64,000 nt of DNA, from positions 20,756 through 84,755 of IMG/VR virus record IMGVR_UViG_3300032236_001100. One strand, given 5' to 3'. The notes below the pieces were generated by a model. That model was not told the DNA's origin. It did no database searches and saw nothing but the letters and a program-made list of their open reading frames with translations. Positions 15,238 through 22,535 of the stretch are shown here, piece after piece. Origin of the DNA: a virus. How positions within the stretch are numbered: position 1 is the first letter of the stretch; the number at the start of each line of letters is the position of its first letter. Made by a program: the position numbers and the translations under genes.

Positions 15238-15732
15238 TCAGCGGATGATTAGTGAACGCGATCTCACTACTTCAAAACGCTGGTCAGTCAGGATGTTGTT
15301 CTTCCACGACTGATAAGCCGCATCGCCATCCAACTCGATCTTGGTGCGACGATACTCGGATGGGATGTCTTCGACGACTCCCGTCCATTTGATGGACGGC
15401 CTGCTGGCCTGCTGGATGCGAGCCGAAAACCGAGGCGTCTTGATGCGGTCCAATTCCATCGCCTGGAGGCTTTTTGACATGTACGCCTTGAGACTGGCAG
15501 CGCGATTTTCAGCCACCTTCTTCCTGGCCTGAAGACGTTTGATTTCGGTCGCGAACGATTCGGCCTCCGACTCGGCTTCGCGTACCAGGCAGCACATCGA
15601 GTCGATCTTCGTCTCCAGGTTCTCTTGCAAGCCGTCAAACGACTGCTCAACTTCCGGCGAGAGTTCGCCATCGGATTCTTCGATCTGTTGCATCAGAATA
15701 CGGTACGCATTGGGGATTTCGTACAGTTTCAC
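15238..15732 (-). CDS. Siphovirus Gp157-family protein
   Basis: The 164-residue protein matches Gp157 (Pfam Siphovirus_Gp157): VKLYEIPNAYRILMQQIEES, an acidic GELSPEVEQSF segment, a long helical coiled coil with EIKRLQARKKVAENRAASLKAYM, and the conserved TPRFSARIQ beta strand. Gp157 proteins occur beside phage recombination genes and are thought to assist recombination or resist host abortive systems. The start is a GTG overlapping the stop of the tiny membrane gene upstream (GTGA). Confidence 0.82.
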   Translation of the reverse strand: MKLYEIPNAYRILMQQIEESDGELSPEVEQSFDGLQENLETKIDSMCCLVREAESEAESFATEIKRLQARKKVAENRAASLKAYMSKSLQAMELDRIKTPRFSARIQQASRPSIKWTGVVEDIPSEYRRTKIELDGDAAYQSWKNNILTDQRFEVVRSRSLIIR

Positions 15733-15827
15733 GGGTTGCCCTCTTCGATCCAGTGGACTAGGTAAAAGAACAGAAACATCAAGCCGACTAAACCAGCGGC
15801 TAATCCGACATTCACAAGTACGCCCAT
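15729..15827 (-). CDS. Tiny single-pass membrane protein (32 aa)
   Basis: The sequence is MGVLVNVGLAAGLVGLMFLF followed by FYLVHWIEEGNP. A single hydrophobic helix fills most of it. Its ATG overlaps the upstream stop (ATGA) and its TGA overlaps the GTG of the Gp157 gene. This double coupling strongly suggests it is really translated. Too short for standard gene callers. The role is unknown; a membrane-anchored regulator or toxin-like peptide is possible. Confidence 0.6.
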   Translation of the reverse strand: MGVLVNVGLAAGLVGLMFLFFYLVHWIEEGNP

Positions 15828-16348
15828 CAGGGAACACCTGCTAAACCACGCACTTGCGATGGGTCTTGCTTCTTCTTGGCCAAAGAAGTCTTTCTGATCA
15901 GAACGTCACCCTTGCGGATAGCATCCCAGGCTTGCCAACCCTCACCGCACACGAGAACAACAGGATCGGCCTTCTCTTCGTTCTCGGTACGCCCATCCTT
16001 GATTTCCACCATGTGGCCAGATTTGGTCAGGCCCCAGTTCGGGCGATTGATACGCTCAACAACCAATGCTTTGGGTTGCTTGCGAGTTGCCACATAACCT
16101 GGATCATGAGGCTTATCTTGCAGCTCCATCCAAGCCTGGGTGAACGCATACTCCAAGTCCTTGAGTCGGTCAGGCTGGGCCTCGAAGATGTCCCAGGCTC
16201 GGTCATTGAATCGCAGCCAGGAAGCCTCCAGGCCGTTCATGAGCAACGCCCGGCCCCACTCAGCCCAGGGCGCATCGCACGGACCTTCCATCGCCTCGAT
16301 GGTGGACTCAATGACATCGTCGTCCAAGAGATCGAATGGATCAGGCAC
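15827..16348 (-). CDS. Hypothetical protein (173 aa)
   Basis: Not recognised. It starts at a GTG (VPDPFDLLDDDVIESTIEAMEG) overlapping the stop of the previous gene by 8 bp. The sequence is acidic with tryptophan-rich helices (WAEWGRALLMNGLEASWLRF) and a basic C-terminus (IRKTSLAKKKQD). It is part of the leftward accessory operon starting at 17842. Confidence 0.6.
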   Translation of the reverse strand: MPDPFDLLDDDVIESTIEAMEGPCDAPWAEWGRALLMNGLEASWLRFNDRAWDIFEAQPDRLKDLEYAFTQAWMELQDKPHDPGYVATRKQPKALVVERINRPNWGLTKSGHMVEIKDGRTENEEKADPVVLVCGEGWQAWDAIRKGDVLIRKTSLAKKKQDPSQVRGLAGVP

Positions 16349-17021
16349 TTTCGATCTCCCCTGGCTTGAGTTCACCTTTACTCCAGGGAACCATGATCCC
16401 GAAGTGGTTGTCGGACGAACCAATTTCGATCCACCCGGACATCACGGCTGATTCGTTCCAGAGCGACTCACGACAAATGATCCGCAGACATGTATCAGCC
16501 TGCTGAACGCATAACGCTTGACCCACAAGAGCCTGGTCAACCAGGAACACCTTGTCCGCAAACCTGGGATGCGTGAAGTAGACGATGTCCTGTTCCAGAA
16601 CCGTCTTCTGCTGACTGGCCTTCTGGAGTTCGCTGGACTCTTCGGCGTTATCGAAGAAGTCACGAGGCAGCAGGATGCAATCGGCGTTACCAAATGACTT
16701 ACGCCCCAGCATGTCCTCCACGATATCCCAGAAGCTCCAGGTCGCATCAGGACGAGCATGACCAAGGTACGAGTCCAGGTCGCACAAGCACTTGTTCTCG
16801 AAGAGATAGTGCAGCGAAATGATGGACTTGATGTGACCGGGCATGAGCGATTCAAAGGTAACGGGATCGTCGGCAGGCTCCCCTTCGGGATTGGGCCATG
16901 CAACCACCTCTTGCTGCGTGGTCTCAGGCGACTTGTCAGGCGAGTCCTCACGGTGGCATCGAGCCACCAGTGGGAACCTGTTCGCCGTCATCGTGATGGC
17001 AAGCTCGGACACGTTTTTCAT
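16341..17021 (-). CDS. Hypothetical protein (226 aa)
   Basis: Not recognised. The protein is cysteine-containing (CHRED, CLCDLD, CILL, CVQQ, CLRIICRE) without a regular metal motif. The ATG overlaps the SLOG-family gene's stop by 3 bp (ATGA). There is no signal peptide or membrane segment. Its size and conserved-looking WSFWDIVEDMLGRKSFGNADC suggest a folded enzyme-sized domain. Confidence 0.6.
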   Translation of the reverse strand: MKNVSELAITMTANRFPLVARCHREDSPDKSPETTQQEVVAWPNPEGEPADDPVTFESLMPGHIKSIISLHYLFENKCLCDLDSYLGHARPDATWSFWDIVEDMLGRKSFGNADCILLPRDFFDNAEESSELQKASQQKTVLEQDIVYFTHPRFADKVFLVDQALVGQALCVQQADTCLRIICRESLWNESAVMSGWIEIGSSDNHFGIMVPWSKGELKPGEIESA

Positions 17022-17842
17022 TGGTCTAACCACCGTATTGCTTGAATTGCCCTGAACTTGTCAATAACACCCCAGTAGCGTAAAAATGGTCGCAATGGCC
17101 ACTCGAGAACCTCGCTTCTGGAAACACGGTCCCTGATACTCTTCCTGCTGTGCGTGCTACCGAATGCTCCCATCTTTTTCAGCAGTAGAAACTCATCGAG
17201 ATCCACGGTTGAAAACACTTGGCAAAGGTGAGTTTGCTTGTTTGGGATGCCTGGTATTTTCAGGTCCGGCGCGCCGTCAAACTGGCTGCACCAACAGTTC
17301 TTTCTGGAGTGGCGAGGTGATCCGATGTCAAAGTATTCATAGCGACTCGTGAAACCAAGTCTTCTGAGCAGGTGAACGACAAGACGCCTTGTGAATTCAA
17401 TGTGCGTCCGAGCCATGTTTCCGGTCGCACAAACATTCAGCACCTCGATCTGATGCTTGTTGATCCACTCGGCAATCTTTGCAGACTTGTCCGAGATCGG
17501 CCTTTCTATTGGGCACAAGTAAGAAAGTCTTCGGTAGTCATGAACATACGTGCGAACCACCAAAGCACCAGACGCATGCATCGGCCCAATCCACAGTGTT
17601 GCGTCCGAATCTCTCACTGTTCGTCGAGTGACTTCTTTCTTTGCAGACCAAGAAGCATCCTTGTGTGTTTCAATCTCTTTGACTCCGTAGGGCACCAGCC
17701 ATGTGTCGTGCCATTCTCCTTGACGGAAAAACGGCAGGCACCAGCCTCCTGTCTCTAGGCCGTACCGCCTGGCGGCAATCAGAGCCTCTTGGCAAGCACC
17801 AGGCTTGCAGTTCGTGACAATCTTTGTGAGTGTGGTAGTCAT
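17018..17842 (-). CDS. Circularly permuted YpsA/SLOG-family nucleotide-binding protein
   Basis: The first ~150 residues follow the cpYpsA SLOG family (often annotated as putative molybdenum carrier): KIVTNCKPGACQEALIAARRYGLETGGWC, RTVRDSDATLWIGP, GALVVRTYVHDYRR, then IAEWINKHQIEVLNVCATGN. SLOG domains bind nucleotides or nucleotide-derived signals. The glycine-rich SGGQTGVDR loop of typical members is replaced by TNCKPGACQE, so binding may differ. The C-terminal ~120 residues (ARTHIEFTRRLVVHLLRRLGF onward) are unassigned. It heads the accessory operon behind an operator. Confidence 0.72.
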   Translation of the reverse strand: MTTTLTKIVTNCKPGACQEALIAARRYGLETGGWCLPFFRQGEWHDTWLVPYGVKEIETHKDASWSAKKEVTRRTVRDSDATLWIGPMHASGALVVRTYVHDYRRLSYLCPIERPISDKSAKIAEWINKHQIEVLNVCATGNMARTHIEFTRRLVVHLLRRLGFTSRYEYFDIGSPRHSRKNCWCSQFDGAPDLKIPGIPNKQTHLCQVFSTVDLDEFLLLKKMGAFGSTHSRKSIRDRVSRSEVLEWPLRPFLRYWGVIDKFRAIQAIRWLDQ

Positions 17843-17851
17843 GTTGCAATA

Positions 17852-17867
17852 AAGTTAACGTCAACTT
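17852..17867. promoter_or_regulatory. Repressor-type operator, copy E (best match)
   Basis: AAGTTAACGTCAACTT matches AAGTTRACGTYAACTT at every position and is the most symmetrical copy. It lies between the leftward SLOG gene (starts 17842) and the rightward pentapeptide gene, touching the -35 of the rightward promoter. Confidence 0.65.
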
Positions 17868-17894
17868 GCCTGATCCGTCAAGCCTCGTTATATT
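17866..17894 (+). promoter_or_regulatory. Predicted promoter for the rightward cluster
   Basis: TTGCCT (17866-17871), exactly 17 bp, TATATT (17889-17894). Start point near 17901, about 30 bp before the ATG at 17932. The -35 overlaps operator copy E, so a repressor bound there should block it. Confidence 0.62.
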
Positions 17895-17931
17895 CATTGG
17901 GCGAAAATTTTTCTCTGGTGCCAAAATCCCA

Positions 17932-18735
17932 ATGCCATACACAATTCGGAACCGCATGGGCGGCGAGATCTGCACGATTGCAGAAGCCGATACCGTTCGG
18001 CAGGCCGTGGAGATCGCATCTCTCCGCGAGATCAGCCTGTCCTACGCCAATCTGCATGGAGCCACGCTCTGCGCTCTGGACGCACCCAACGTGGACCTGT
18101 GCCACGCCGACCTGACCGGGTGCAACCTGAGTTACTCCAACCTGAGAGACGCCAAGCTCTTATTCGCAGACTTCGGTGGATCGACCCTGAAGTCCGCAAA
18201 CCTGTTTGGCGCAAATGCCATCTACGCCAATTTTCATGAGTGCAACCTCACAGGGTCCAACATGAAGCACATGGATCTGACGGGAGCCAACCTGTCAGAC
18301 GCTGACCTTACGAGCTGCAATCTGTTCAAGGCCGATCTTGATGGTGCCGTGGTCAGTAGGGCAACGGGACTTGATACAGCAGAAGGAGCATCGCTCGCAT
18401 TAGCCAAGCAGCGAATTGTTCCAGATACAGGTCCGTTCCGTGGCTACAAGGCGTTCCGCGATGGCGTGGTCGCTCTCGTGGTGATCCAAAAGACTGTCAA
18501 CAGGACAAATGGCCCGAATCGCTGGTGCCGCGCGGAATCAGTCACAGTTATCAGAATCTACAACGGCGACAACGCCGTCACGCTCAAGCAAGGCAGAATC
18601 TATGGCGTAACGGGCGTCATAAGGGCCGATGGATTTGACAGCTCGCCCACGGACGAAGGTCAGGGAATCTCGTTCTTCATGACACGCGAAGAGGCCGAGG
18701 CGTTCGACTGGTCCCCAGAGGATGACAACTCATGA
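17932..18735 (+). CDS. Pentapeptide-repeat protein with C-terminal DUF5758-like domain
   Basis: Residues about 25-140 contain many tandem A(N/D)L.. pentapeptides (LSYANLHGATLCALDAPNVD and onward), which fold as a right-handed quadrilateral helix. Residues about 160-267 (GPFRGYKAFRDGVVALVVIQKTV, CRAESVTVIRIY, GQGISFFMTREEAEAFD) match a domain common in phage proteins with such repeats (DUF5758 type). Some pentapeptide proteins mimic DNA and inhibit gyrase. ATG at 17932 is preferred to an in-frame TTG at 17866, which lies within the promoter. It heads the rightward cluster. Confidence 0.78.
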   Translation: MPYTIRNRMGGEICTIAEADTVRQAVEIASLREISLSYANLHGATLCALDAPNVDLCHADLTGCNLSYSNLRDAKLLFADFGGSTLKSANLFGANAIYANFHECNLTGSNMKHMDLTGANLSDADLTSCNLFKADLDGAVVSRATGLDTAEGASLALAKQRIVPDTGPFRGYKAFRDGVVALVVIQKTVNRTNGPNRWCRAESVTVIRIYNGDNAVTLKQGRIYGVTGVIRADGFDSSPTDEGQGISFFMTREEAEAFDWSPEDDNS

Positions 18736-19241
18736 AGCTGATCGTAGGAATTGACCCTGGTATCTCAGGGGGTGTTGCCATCATGGATACTGAAGGCAAT
18801 GCCAAGTCGTGGTATCCCATGCCCGTGACCAATGGCAAGAAGAACACGATTGACCCGGTGGGCCTGAGCGGCCTGCTCATGTACAAAGACGATGTCTTGA
18901 TTGCCGACATCATTAAGCTGTGCGTGATCGAGGATGTTCATGCCATGCCCAAGCAGGGCGTCTCATCCATGTTTTCGTTTGGCAGGTCACTGGGCATCAT
19001 CCAGGGGGTGGTCGCTACGCTGGGCATTCCCTACCAGTTTGTCACGCCCCAGAAGTGGAAGAAAACCGTACTGGACGGGTTCCCCAACAAAGACAAGAAC
19101 GATGCTGCCACGTTCTGTAACCGGCGATGGCCCTATGCTGACTTCCGTGCTTCCACGCGAAGCAAGAAGCCACACGAAGGCATTGTCGAAGCCATGTGCA
19201 TGGCCGAATACGGCAGGAGGGTGCTATGCCCGAACGTGTGA
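18732..19241 (+). CDS. RuvC-like Holliday junction resolvase
   Basis: This 169-residue protein has the RNase H-fold acidic set of the phage/poxvirus RuvC branch: MKLIVGIDPGISGGVA (first Asp), CVIEDVHAMPKQG (Glu), SMFSFGRSLGIIQG, PQKWKK, KDKNDAATF, and HEGIVEAMCMAEYG near the C-terminus. It should cut four-way junctions produced during recombination with the Rad52-type protein. The start overlaps the previous stop by 4 bp. Confidence 0.9.
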   Translation: MKLIVGIDPGISGGVAIMDTEGNAKSWYPMPVTNGKKNTIDPVGLSGLLMYKDDVLIADIIKLCVIEDVHAMPKQGVSSMFSFGRSLGIIQGVVATLGIPYQFVTPQKWKKTVLDGFPNKDKNDAATFCNRRWPYADFRASTRSKKPHEGIVEAMCMAEYGRRVLCPNV

Positions 19242-19480
19242 GCGCGAGAGCCATCTACGACCTGTTGATCGAACACAAGCGACCAGGCGATGGTTTGCCC
19301 GATCCACTTGATGCCACGCTTCTGGCGAACGCCAAGCGTCTTTATGACGCTGTCGTCAAGTTCGAGAAAGTGGCAGGCAAGTACAGGGATAGCTCGGAAG
19401 TTCTGGATAACCTTGACTGCTGGGGCGAAGTGACAGAAGCAATCGAGAGGATCGACGGGAGTATCTATGACAACAATTGA
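19226..19480 (+). CDS. Small helical hypothetical protein (84 aa)
   Basis: Starts at the ATG at 19226, overlapping the resolvase end by 16 bp (AGGAGG lies just upstream). It is a short alpha-helical protein (VSARAIYDLLIEHKRPGDGLPDP, LLANAKRLYDAVVKFEKVAGKYR). No recognised family. Overlap at both ends supports expression with its neighbours. Confidence 0.6.
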   Translation: MPERVSARAIYDLLIEHKRPGDGLPDPLDATLLANAKRLYDAVVKFEKVAGKYRDSSEVLDNLDCWGEVTEAIERIDGSIYDNN

Positions 19481-19967
19481 CGACAAAGCCTGGATAGCAG
19501 AGTGCGAGGAGCAGAACTACAAGCTGGCGTTGATCGAAGTCGAGATGGCTCTTTCATCATTGATCAATGCTTGGGGTAGCCGCAAACCGATCAAGCCCCA
19601 TCTGGATCAGGGCAAGTATGCCCTCAAAGAGCTTCAACGATTGCGGATCGACGGATACTACTCAATTGTTTGCCGTGAGGCACCAAGCAAACTGGAGCCT
19701 GCCAGGGAAGCAATCAGTGAGCAGATCTCGCTCACGGCAACCGAGAAGAAGGAAGACAATCACTCGGTCCTACATTACGATCTGGAAAATTCCACCGTAA
19801 CGATCAGCACGGAGGAACACGAATACCTGCCAAGATTGCTGGCTGTCTACGTGCCGCCATTCCATCCACCCAGTGACGGTGGATTGATCAAGGTGGTTGC
19901 CCACCTTTACAGCGTCGTCAACGGAATGGCGTTCTACTCGCTTGAAATCGACCGCAGCGATTCTTGA
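19467..19967 (+). CDS. Hypothetical protein (166 aa)
   Basis: Not recognised. The N-terminal half is helical (QNYKLALIEVEMALSSLINAWG); the C-terminal half looks beta-rich (LHYDLENSTVTISTEEHEYLPRLLAVYVPPFHPP). It is the last gene of the rightward cluster and is followed within 10 bp by a terminator. Confidence 0.6.
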   Translation: MTTIDDKAWIAECEEQNYKLALIEVEMALSSLINAWGSRKPIKPHLDQGKYALKELQRLRIDGYYSIVCREAPSKLEPAREAISEQISLTATEKKEDNHSVLHYDLENSTVTISTEEHEYLPRLLAVYVPPFHPPSDGGLIKVVAHLYSVVNGMAFYSLEIDRSDS

Positions 19968-19973
19968 TCCCAC

Positions 19974-20016
19974 GAAAAAACCCGCCTGACCATTTGGCCG
20001 GGCGGGTTCTATTTTA
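19974..20016. terminator. Terminator at end of rightward cluster
   Basis: AACCCGCC (19979-19986) pairs with GGCGGGTT (20001-20008) and is followed by CTATTTTAT. An A-run precedes it, so it may also stop leftward transcription. Confidence 0.8.
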
Positions 20017-20024
20017 TGTTGGTT

Positions 20025-20040
20025 GTCTCCGCGCGGAGAC
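20025..20040. repeat. 16-bp palindrome GTCTCCGCGCGGAGAC, copy 2
   Basis: Perfect copy between the terminator and the leftward sigma-factor gene; its last base is part of the sigma stop codon. Confidence 0.9.
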
Positions 20041-20711
20041 TAATCTTCGAGGATCGCCTTGAGTTCGTCTTTGGCCAGATGATAGAGAACCCTGGCCCAG
20101 CTGCCCGTCACGCCAAACTCGGCTCCAATGTCCGAGAACAGCATCGGGTTGCCATCGTCCCAACCGTGCCGCATCTTGATGATCTCGCGGCTCACGATGG
20201 GTAGCATGTCAAGCATATCGGTCAGATATTCGCGTTCATCCAGATTGTCGATCTGGTGGAAGTCGCCATCGTCCTGCAATCCTTCGCAATGCTCCACCCA
20301 TGTCTCAATCTGGCTCACATCCGTGGCACCCACAGCTTCCAGAGCAAACGCAGCGATCCTCTGGTCATGATACGTGTCTGACTTCACATCGCCAGGCAGT
20401 GGCACAATCAGCATGCCTCGCAGCTTGCGGATCATCCTGCGCAGGATCGACCGCTTGGCATACACATAGAATATCGTGCCTGATGCCAGGTCAAAGTGAC
20501 GTGATGCCAGCAAGAGAGCAATCGAGCCTTCCTGAACCATGTCAGGGGCCAGCGATTGCCGCCTGGGTTTCGACCAGCCGTGCATCACCTGTTTCGCGCA
20601 ATGCTTGATCAGAGGGATATTGATACGAATAAGTTCGTCTGTCGCCTCAGTATCGCCCTGCTGGACGAGAGTGACGAGACGCCGGTTAATGACATCATCT
20701 ATTTCACACAC
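20040..20711 (-). CDS. Sigma-70-like RNA polymerase sigma factor (second)
   Basis: This 223-residue protein has a region-2-like segment (ELIRINIPLIKHCAKQVMHGW, APDMVQEGSIALLLASRHFDLASGTIFYVYAKRSILRRMIRKL) and a region-4 helix-turn-helix (LPIVSREIIKMRHGWDDGNPMLFSDIGAEFGVTGSWARVLYHLAKDEL). The regions are joined by an acidic linker of about 70 residues with no region 3. It differs from the sigma factor at 2329-2970. Its place at the edge of the late block suggests it switches on virion genes. The start overlaps the glycosyltransferase stop by 8 bp. Confidence 0.82.
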   Translation of the reverse strand: MCEIDDVINRRLVTLVQQGDTEATDELIRINIPLIKHCAKQVMHGWSKPRRQSLAPDMVQEGSIALLLASRHFDLASGTIFYVYAKRSILRRMIRKLRGMLIVPLPGDVKSDTYHDQRIAAFALEAVGATDVSQIETWVEHCEGLQDDGDFHQIDNLDEREYLTDMLDMLPIVSREIIKMRHGWDDGNPMLFSDIGAEFGVTGSWARVLYHLAKDELKAILED

Positions 20712-21894
20712 TGGCTTTTCCTGGCTTTAAGTTGAGATCCTTGAGGATTCCTGTGGCTTCGAGTGCTGCAATCAGTTTGTCCCCGGTGTTTGACCATGAG
20801 AAACGTCTAGCCTGCTCTGCCGACTTTGGTGCCATCTCTGCAATCAGTTCTCGGTTGCGATGGGAAAACTGAAACTTGTTGACCATGTCCTCGTAAACCG
20901 GGACCATCCAGTCGCCTTTTGCCTCGTAAGTATCACGAGCGGTATCCCAGTCGTAATCCACAGGCACGCATGTACCGGGCGCATAATAGTCAGCCATTGC
21001 CGTACCAAGGCAGGTGATCGGCGGTCGGCCTAACGCCATGAACTGGTGAATGTGCAGGCCCCAGCCCTCGCCACGCGAGCAGAACGCTCCTACGGTCGCC
21101 TGACGGCACCAGTCCACTAGCTCCTCGGTAGACATCGTGTGATCGTAGATCTTGATCCGGCGATCTCGTGGGAGCCTGGATAAGTACGTCGCACAGTCGG
21201 TGAAGCACTTGATACGGAACTCGACTGGCTCATCGCCTTTGGGGAACGCCTCGCAGAACGCCCTGGCCATGTCCACCGTATTCTTGCGGATGCCGCCATG
21301 CGAGTGCCGTGCTGCCGTGGCAAAGATCGTCGGGCCGTCTACCGGAGGTGGTCCCAGGTATTGCCATTCGGTGGGATCAATTCCCAAAGGCACCACATAG
21401 ATCGGCTTCGTCACGCCTTGTTGCTGGAAGCAGTGCCTGTTGAACGTGCAAGGCACAATCACAGACTCAGACTGATTGAACACGCCCACGGCATGATCAG
21501 CCATGTGGGTAGACTCCCACATGGTGAAGAAGATCGACTTCTTGGTTTCACGTAGGGGCGTGGACGGCACCGATAGCAGCAGTTCCCAGCGGTCCACCGG
21601 CAGCGAGACCAGCCGATCCCTGATGAACGGCTGGACTGGAGCAAACTCCTCGACCACTGAAATCGGATCATACGCGACCGGAATTCCTCGGGCTTCCAGC
21701 TCCATTCCCAGCCGCTCGGCCAGCTGGCCGTATCCCCCGTGAGCGTAGAGATGGCAGCGGATTACAATGCGCTGGTTCGGCGTCTGATAGCGAGAAACCA
21801 CGCCACCGACCGGCACCGGGTTATCTCGCCGGTCAGCACACTGGTTCAGGCTTTGCAGCCAGGCGATCCGATTGGGACTGGTATTCTGGGACAT
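20704..21894 (-). CDS. GT4-type glycosyltransferase
   Basis: This 396-residue protein shows the GT-B fold pattern of family 4: HLYAHGGYGQLAERLGMELEARG (acceptor side), KKSIFFTMWESTHMAD, VIVPCTFNRHCFQQQGVTKPIYVVPLGIDP, and the nucleotide-sugar site SRGEGWGLHIHQFMALGRPPI with the ExxxxxxxE-type spacing. It probably transfers a sugar to a virion protein, DNA or host envelope. It has its own promoter-like block upstream (21934-21958) and sits beside tail genes. Confidence 0.85.
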   Translation of the reverse strand: MSQNTSPNRIAWLQSLNQCADRRDNPVPVGGVVSRYQTPNQRIVIRCHLYAHGGYGQLAERLGMELEARGIPVAYDPISVVEEFAPVQPFIRDRLVSLPVDRWELLLSVPSTPLRETKKSIFFTMWESTHMADHAVGVFNQSESVIVPCTFNRHCFQQQGVTKPIYVVPLGIDPTEWQYLGPPPVDGPTIFATAARHSHGGIRKNTVDMARAFCEAFPKGDEPVEFRIKCFTDCATYLSRLPRDRRIKIYDHTMSTEELVDWCRQATVGAFCSRGEGWGLHIHQFMALGRPPITCLGTAMADYYAPGTCVPVDYDWDTARDTYEAKGDWMVPVYEDMVNKFQFSHRNRELIAEMAPKSAEQARRFSWSNTGDKLIAALEATGILKDLNLKPGKASV

Positions 21895-21933
21895 GCAATC
21901 AACCTACGAAAACACCGAAAAGAATCCACCGTA

Positions 21934-21958
21934 TTATTATAGCCAGAAAGTACACATG
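21934..21958 (-). promoter_or_regulatory. Late-type promoter candidate, copy 1
   Basis: On the minus strand: CATGTGTAC, TTTCTGGC, TATAAT, AA. The same block with the same 13-bp spacing from CATG to TATAAT occurs at 28528-28552. The -10 is perfect but no TTGACA exists, so a non-vegetative sigma factor is likely. Confidence 0.55.
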
Positions 21959-21977
21959 TATATCTAGTGATGCGAAG

Positions 21978-22535
21978 TCAATCCACGATGGGCAGGTCTG
22001 GGCAAACGTGGCAGTCGTGCCTGTAGACGATCACATGGTCTTTCTTGACGCACCGGGCAGCACCGCAGCATAGTTCCAGCCGCTTGGGGCAAGTCCGTAT
22101 TCGCCTGCCGATGGCATCGCCCATGCCCAGCACCGGCACCGGCGGTTCGATGATGCTTTCCACGGAAGGACACAGGACCGGCCTGCAAGCCATCCTGGCG
22201 ATCTCGTGAGCCAGGTCGATGTTTGACTCAACGTACAGCGGCAAGCCGCTCAGACGGTAAGCCTCGGCCTTCCAGCGAGCCATCTGCTCGAAGCCTGGGT
22301 ATTCGTCGGTGGGCCGCATGACCAGGCGGTAGACCACGAGTTCGTGTTTGGCGAACCAGTCCAGGGTGAGGTCGCGGTAGGAATCGCTTCGGCCCGTGAT
22401 CACCAACTGGATCGGGTGCGTGGGCACGTACAGGGGCCGGGCATTCGCCGGATCGAAGATCCCGCCAGTCGGGTCCTCGCAAAGAATGCCGTCGAGGTCG
22501 AAAGCGGCCTGTGCTGTGTCGTGCGCAAAGATCAT
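21978..22535 (-). CDS. HAD-superfamily hydrolase with C-terminal cysteine cluster
   Basis: HAD motif I is FDLDGILCED (nucleophile and acid/base Asp), motif II is LVITGRSD, and a basic K appears in MARWKAEAYRLSG. Motif III/IV-like YVESNIDLAHEIARM follows; the D of motif IV is kept. The C-terminus has many Cys and His (CPKRLELCCGAARCVKKDH, RHDCHVCP), probably a zinc-binding module. HAD proteins near glycosyltransferases often dephosphorylate sugar or nucleotide intermediates. The substrate is unknown. It overlaps the tail gene start by 4 bp. Confidence 0.7.
   Translation of the reverse strand: MIFAHDTAQAAFDLDGILCEDPTGGIFDPANARPLYVPTHPIQLVITGRSDSYRDLTLDWFAKHELVVYRLVMRPTDEYPGFEQMARWKAEAYRLSGLPLYVESNIDLAHEIARMACRPVLCPSVESIIEPPVPVLGMGDAIGRRIRTCPKRLELCCGAARCVKKDHVIVYRHDCHVCPDLPIVD

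Noticed and set aside
16758-17055. Long plus-strand frames opposite the 16341 gene
   Set aside because: They are complementary-strand shadows; neighbouring leftward genes are linked by ATGA and GTGA overlaps, and the plus frames have no promoter or start signal.
18732-19241. A gyrase-targeting role for the neighbouring pentapeptide protein together with RuvC
   Set aside because: Adjacency alone gives no evidence; the pentapeptide protein has a different C-terminal domain from Qnr/MfpA.
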